The notes beneath the pieces were generated by a model, which was not told where the DNA came from, did not search any database, and worked only from the letters and a program-made list of their open reading frames with translations. A DNA stretch of 64,000 nt from Neospora caninum Liverpool (lineage: Eukaryota; Apicomplexa; Conoidasida; Eucoccidiorida; Sarcocystidae). Position numbers and translations under genes: made by a program. The stretch is from contig NC_018398.1 of NCBI RefSeq assembly GCF_000208865.1, positions 2,356,001 to 2,420,000 of the forward strand. Direction: 5' to 3'. The number at the start of each line of letters is the position of its first letter. Position 1 is the stretch's first letter. This document shows, one piece after another, positions 59,501-64,000 of the stretch.

Positions 59501-60893
59501 CTTGGAAAGATTGTGGAAGCCGAGAAGCAGGTAGGCCGAACGAAGAGCACTGGGAAAGCGGAGGAATCGGACGCACAGAGGAGGCACGAACGGGAAGCGC
59601 AGTGAGACGGCAGGGAACACTCGCAGTGGAGTCGCCACAGAGGAGACACGAGTCGAATGGGTCTTCCGTCGATCAACGAAGCAAGGTAAAGGCGAATGGC
59701 GTCTCTGGCAGTAGAGGTCTTCAGAGAGGAGCCCCAGAAGGGGGGCGCGGAAGAGACATCGCGGCTGACAGTGGAGAGAAACGCGCTAGACCGCCACCCG
59801 GAATGTGGCAAGGCTGTAAAAAGGAAAAGCGGTCTCCAGTCGCACTCCTGCCACTCCGCTTTTTCTCGCTAATCATGCGCCTTGCCTTCGCTCTCCGGTT
59901 TTCGTTGCGCGCGGAGCACCACTTGTTTTGAAACTCACGAAAGCGCCGCTGCCCGGGGCGGGAGAAGTGCAGGGTTTTCGCGTCTCCACTTCTCTGCTTC
60001 CCCCCAAAGTTTACCTCGGCAATTCGAAGATCTCGTGTTCCGGAAACAGCATCAACTGGGCAAAAGACCTGAGACACGCGCAGATATGTACTGCGACGTG
60101 GCCTCTCAATCACGGAATCCCTGCCCGAGCCCAGGAAAAAAAAGCGGAAGACGAGTAGCCATGCACGAGGAGAAATGGAACTATAGAGAGAGTTCGATAT
60201 CATTAGTGCACTCCAGAACGATTTTACCGCCTCGTGACATGTGTGCCACCTTGGGGCTCACTGTCCGCGTTGGCTCCTGGACTCGTGGCGTGACAGACTT
60301 GCTGCGTGTTCTTGGGCATGCACAAAAGACACGAACAGGTAAAACGCGCCCCCACAGAAAAGCGAGGAAATGGTTTTGCCTACGAAATCCGTTTGATACC
60401 CGAGAGGTAGAATCAGTGGCGTGCCTCTTGCAGCCAAAAGGAAGGCCGTCGACGGAAAAATAGCAGGTAGGCAAGCGCGAACGCCGTCACACGCCACTCT
60501 TCTACACCGGAACGGAGCAACCCCGTAGAGCTGAGAACGCCAGGTGCTTTGTGGGGAAGCAGATGAAAAGACCACTAAGAGAGAGGACGCGACAGAGTGA
60601 GGAACTCACGGAAACAAAGAACCGTGGAAAGAGTTGCAAGAGGCCGGCTGCATGCGCGGTGTCCACCGCGTAACGGCTAGGGCCAAGGTGGCAGAGGGGG
60701 GCAACGAAGAAGCTGCTAAACGGTACGCGGAACAAACCGACGGGTGAGAAAGAGGCTTGGAAGATTTGAGACAATCTTGCTCATTGGAGTCGACGGCTCC
60801 TTTTGTCCAGAACGGACCATAGCAGAAAGAGACTGCAATGACACGAATGACCGCGCCGAACGAATATGGATCTTTTATATGAGGCTCCTGCGA

Positions 60894-60907
60894 GCTGTAC
60901 GTACACC
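60894..60907. repeat. Dispersed palindrome near-copy, GCTGTACGTACACC
   Basis: One mismatch from the perfect palindrome GGTGTACGTACACC, in intergenic DNA, followed by GGAGGATG. Confidence 0.55.
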
Positions 60908-61103
60908 GGAGGATGTAGCCTGTAGCCGGATGACCCGCTCTCGGACTTTGCTGTTTGTACCACCCCTCGTAAGCAGAGGTGGGAAAGGACGGCCTTTATC
61001 TCCATTAAAGTCAAGGGTAGGTATTGTGGACTATGAAGCTCCCCAGCACAGTAGAGAAGTGTGTCCTCAAAGCCTGGCAAGACACTGAATCCAGCTCCGG
61101 ATC

Positions 61104-61742
61104 ATGTTTGGAATTTGCAGCGTTGTCCGTCGCACAAGGTCGAAAACGAGACACGAACCGTCGCCAGCCTTCAAAGCCTCCTTCACTGTCGGCCCAGAAG
61201 GCTGGGCGTGTCTCTTGAACCAATTCACTAAGCACTTTGTCGTGGAACCGGGGGGTTTTCCGATGTTCTTGGGGCTTCCGGGTACGGGACTCATGTTCCT
61301 CAAAGGTCGCCTGAACGGGTTCCAAGCTGCAGTGCAGGCGGAAAGATGGAACTCGGTACGCAAGTGGTGCACCGGGTGTAGTTGCAGTGGGCGCGTGGGG
61401 GGCATTCGGGTCACATGCAGTACGATGCAGGGTTCGAGAGTCATTCCGCATCCCGCGGGCAGTACGGCACCGACTGCCACACGAGAGAAGGAAGATAGCC
61501 CAGCATATATCAGATGCTGTCATCCGTGGACTTTGGACGTGACAACAGAAGTTGGGAAGCTACAGAAGGAGATGGCTTACCGCGAGCCAGAGCCTCAAGG
61601 CGACAAGGACATCGTTGCGCAGGAAGCACCACCGTACGTCAAAACGCGTAACTGCACCGAAGAAAAAGCCAAAGGAAGTTTCACTTCGTATTCGTTTCGT
61701 TACAGTCAAGAGCCGTGGCCTCAGAAAAGCGACGGTTTGTGA
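61104..61742 (+). CDS. Doubtful 212-aa open reading frame
   Basis: It starts at a real ATG and runs 212 codons in a gene-poor region. There is no recognised domain, signal peptide or membrane helix. Composition is mixed (Cys- and Thr-containing, basic) and not like the neighbouring genes. Chance frames of this length do occur in GC-balanced DNA, so I list it only as a candidate small or lineage-specific gene. Confidence 0.15.
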   Translation: MFGICSVVRRTRSKTRHEPSPAFKASFTVGPEGWACLLNQFTKHFVVEPGGFPMFLGLPGTGLMFLKGRLNGFQAAVQAERWNSVRKWCTGCSCSGRVGGIRVTCSTMQGSRVIPHPAGSTAPTATREKEDSPAYIRCCHPWTLDVTTEVGKLQKEMAYREPEPQGDKDIVAQEAPPYVKTRNCTEEKAKGSFTSYSFRYSQEPWPQKSDGL

Positions 61743-63577
61743 GTGTATATCTCTTGCACTCTGAGATACACGATACAACCGTGTACTACCATACAGGGGG
61801 ACTGAAAGACGTCACCTGGGCAACCAGCCGATTGCGTTTTCGCTGACCGAATCACATTCTTCATGTGTCAAGAAAACGATCCAAAGTACACCACATTCGC
61901 ATCTGGCCCTCCACAGGACGCTGCCGGACCTTACTCTCTAGTAATGAAGTGTCTACATCTTGCAATCGTTTCAGTTCCCTTCTCTTGGCAACTGCGCCTC
62001 CGCCACGGTGACAATACAACGTCCAGATTCGGACTCCTAGAGGATGCGGAACAATCTCCCTGTGGTAGGGGGCGTCAACTAGTTCAACAGGACCCGTTAC
62101 GCAATGTAGACACGTGCATGCGTGATCCTGACTGTCCTTGGCCAGCTCACGCTACGGCTTAAGACAGCTGGCAGTGTTTTACGTTTGTTGCGACTCTTTC
62201 GTCACCTTGCACTAGGCGGGAAAAAGAGTTGACTGTGGCAGTCCAGAGAAACATAGCGAGTGCATTCAGTGGTGACTCAAATTCGACAAAGTTACCAGGA
62301 GACACCTTGCCGCATCTCGACACACGTCAAATGTGAAAAGAACGAAGACCAGGTATGCTGCTTCACAACAGGATGCGTCCACTGCGTGGCGCCTTGGCGA
62401 TCCAAGCCCAGCCTTCGAAAACTGCTCTCTAGAACTACTGGCGCACTTCCCACTGCATTTCTCCGGGTGTTTGCAATGTTTCTCACCGAGGCAGTACCAC
62501 ATTCATGCCAGTACGGGAGATCGCTCGGCACTTGCTCTGTGTAGCATTCACCTGAGGAAGCGGGCTACGGGGCGCCGGGTTGAACACTTTTCTTCGTCCT
62601 CTTTCGACACCCGGGTGTGTGCATCAGAAACAGAGAAGAGAGGTTTTCTTTTACTCTATCGGTTCATTCCTCGCCTGTCGCTCAACTGTGCGAACATGCG
62701 CGTGCTAGAAGACAATAGAATCGCTTCTTTATCGTGTGTGCAGATGATTCGAGGCCTGGACATTCATACACCTCAGTAAAAGAGATAGGAACTAGAGTTA
62801 GCACAAGTGTTCCGCGTTTTGTCGGGTCCTTTTCGCGTACCTCCCTGAAATGGACAAGATATCTTTTTTGTTTCGTGGAGGAAACGAGCGAAATGAGGCA
62901 GGTGTCGCGCGTGGTCCGCGTATCGCTTTACCCTGCATGTTCACTCGGTTTTAACTCAAATTGAATGAACAGGGACGGTAAACGGGAGCGAACGCACAAA
63001 ATCTCCCATGCCAGTGCCGAGAGCGACAAGCCGGTAAAGATCGATAGACCAAGGGCAAGGTCTACGTTTTCGCAGACGAGGCGATAAAATGGAGAGAAAA
63101 CAAAATGAAACACCCACGGACACATCGACAACGTCCCCTTTCGCCCCTTTCGCCTTGTTCCGAACGGGCCCCCATGCTTGTTTTCTGCACATGGCCGACG
63201 CCATTCTCTTTCGCATGACACCACCTTGTGCTTCTCTCTCTGATCCACCGTCGCGGCTCTTCCAGCCTTGCCGCTTCTTCTCGGACTCGGTGAGGCACGA
63301 TTCTGCTGCCGGATTCCTCTTTCCCGTTTCACCTCTTTCGACAAACCCGCCCTGCTCCTCTCGTGCGGCTTCACCTCATCTGAGAGGAACGCGCCTGCCG
63401 TTTGTTCTTTCGCATGTCCCCCTCCGTTGTGAGACACGTCATTCTACTTGTCTGTGTTTTCCCTTCTGCCTCTCCTCTGTCGGGAACCTTCCTTCCCTGC
63501 ATTCGACTCTCGGTTCTCCCTTCTTCTGTCTCCCTCTCTACGCCTTCGCTGCGTTGTGTTCCTGCAGCGAGGTCGGC

Positions 63578-64000
63578 TCACGCCTGGACACTTCCCGCCT
63601 GTTCTTTCTTGAGCGCTTCTTGCAGCATCCGCCGTTTCTCTTCGTCTTCATTGAGATCTGCGTTTGACTCCTCGTCCTCCTCGTCCTGAACGTCCTCCTC
63701 CCCCTCTTCCTTCTCCAGCAACGTGTCCGAGTCGCCCCGCCTTACGCCAGCTCCGCCCGCACCCTTCTTGTCTTCTTTCCCCGCCGCCTTCGCAGCCTCG
63801 ACGGCTTCGTCGCCTTGCTTCCCTGCGGCCTGGGCCTCTTGGAAGGCGCGCGCCTCCGCCATTCGCTGCTGCTGCGTTTTCCCGATAAACTCTTCTTGCA
63901 GAAATTTCATATAGGTCTCAAACTGCTTCGCCTCCGCAGCCCAATACGTGCCATGATCGTAGACGTCGGTTGCCTTTCCGCCAGGAATCCACGATTCGAT
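63578..64000 (-). CDS. C-terminal part of an unrecognised protein, runs off the window
   Basis: The frame is open from the window edge (IESWIPGGKATDVYDHGTYW) to a TGA at 63578-63580, giving 140 codons. The first 50 residues look ordered, with aromatic residues (YWAAEAKQFETYMKFLQEEF). They are followed by an Ala/Gln/Lys-rich helical stretch (about 55-85) and an acidic segment of Glu/Asp with a helical KRRMLQEALKKEQ near the end. I cannot name the family. The mix of a compact head and an acidic coil-like tail suits a nuclear or ribosome-associated protein, but this is a guess. The upstream exons lie beyond 64000. Confidence 0.6.
   Translation of the reverse strand: MESWIPGGKATDVYDHGTYWAAEAKQFETYMKFLQEEFIGKTQQQRMAEARAFQEAQAAGKQGDEAVEAAKAAGKEDKKGAGGAGVRRGDSDTLLEKEEGEEDVQDEEDEESNADLNEDEEKRRMLQEALKKEQAGSVQA

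Larger units (their letters stand above)
59501..63577. other. 4.1-kb intergenic region
   Basis: Promoter and 5' UTR of the LITAF gene and 3' flank of the next minus-strand gene. It contains a near-copy of the dispersed palindrome (60894-60907) and one ATG-initiated plus-strand frame of 212 codons at 61104-61742. No other gene-like signal is visible. Confidence 0.5.

Noticed and set aside
1..64000. CRISPR arrays, insertion sequences, bacterial operons, rRNA genes
   Set aside because: None were seen. Intron-rich genes and eukaryotic repeats rule out a prokaryotic origin.

Overview
The window looks like nuclear DNA of a tissue-cyst coccidian (Toxoplasma/Hammondia/Neospora type). Signs of this are moderately GC-rich DNA, very long proteins padded with Ser/Pro/Ala/Glu-rich low-complexity sequence, GT-AG introns of about 100-560 bases with strong pyrimidine tracts, (TA)n and (CATA)n microsatellites in introns, TGCATGC motifs of the ApiAP2 type, and gene-free stretches of 2-6 kb. 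There are no bacterial operons, Shine-Dalgarno sites or CRISPR arrays. All exon models below were built by hand from reading frames, splice sites and intron phase. They have not been checked against transcripts.

Layout: (1) 1-1851, upstream/5' UTR region. (2) 1852-14458 (+), a 12-exon gene for a 2,875-aa ARID-domain protein with alpha-helical (ARM-like) blocks and a Gln/Tyr/Ser/Gly-rich prion-like segment, a candidate subunit of a SWI/SNF-type chromatin remodeller. (3) 14459-17712, 3' flanks of two convergent genes. (4) 17713-19737 (-), a two-exon TauE/SafE-family membrane transporter. (5) 19738-25567, a 5.8-kb divergent promoter region. (6) 25568-42936 (+), a giant Ser-rich coiled-coil protein, probably five exons and about 4,860 aa, with an uncertain 3' part. 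(7) 42937-45157, convergent 3' flanks. (8) 45158-50455 (-), a three-exon gene for an RNA-binding-type protein with three CCCH zinc fingers. (9) 50456-55904, gene-poor. (10) 55905-59500 (-), a four-exon gene whose LITAF-like zinc domain is assembled across an exon junction. (11) 59501-63577, gene-poor. (12) 63578-64000 (-), the C-terminal piece of a gene that runs off the window.

The genes do not form an obvious pathway. Two (ARID, CCCH) point to chromatin and mRNA control, two (TauE, LITAF) to membranes. The most unusual signal is a dispersed 14-bp palindrome, GGTGTACRTACACC. About nine copies or near-copies lie in coding, intergenic and upstream DNA, some inside exons, where they write the same peptide SGVHTPQ into two unrelated proteins. 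Other notable points are two GC-AG introns, a strong intronic hairpin next to a 15-G run, a perfect 13-bp hairpin inside the CCCH coding sequence, and a dual-frame 3' end with a possible 37-base intron in the giant gene.
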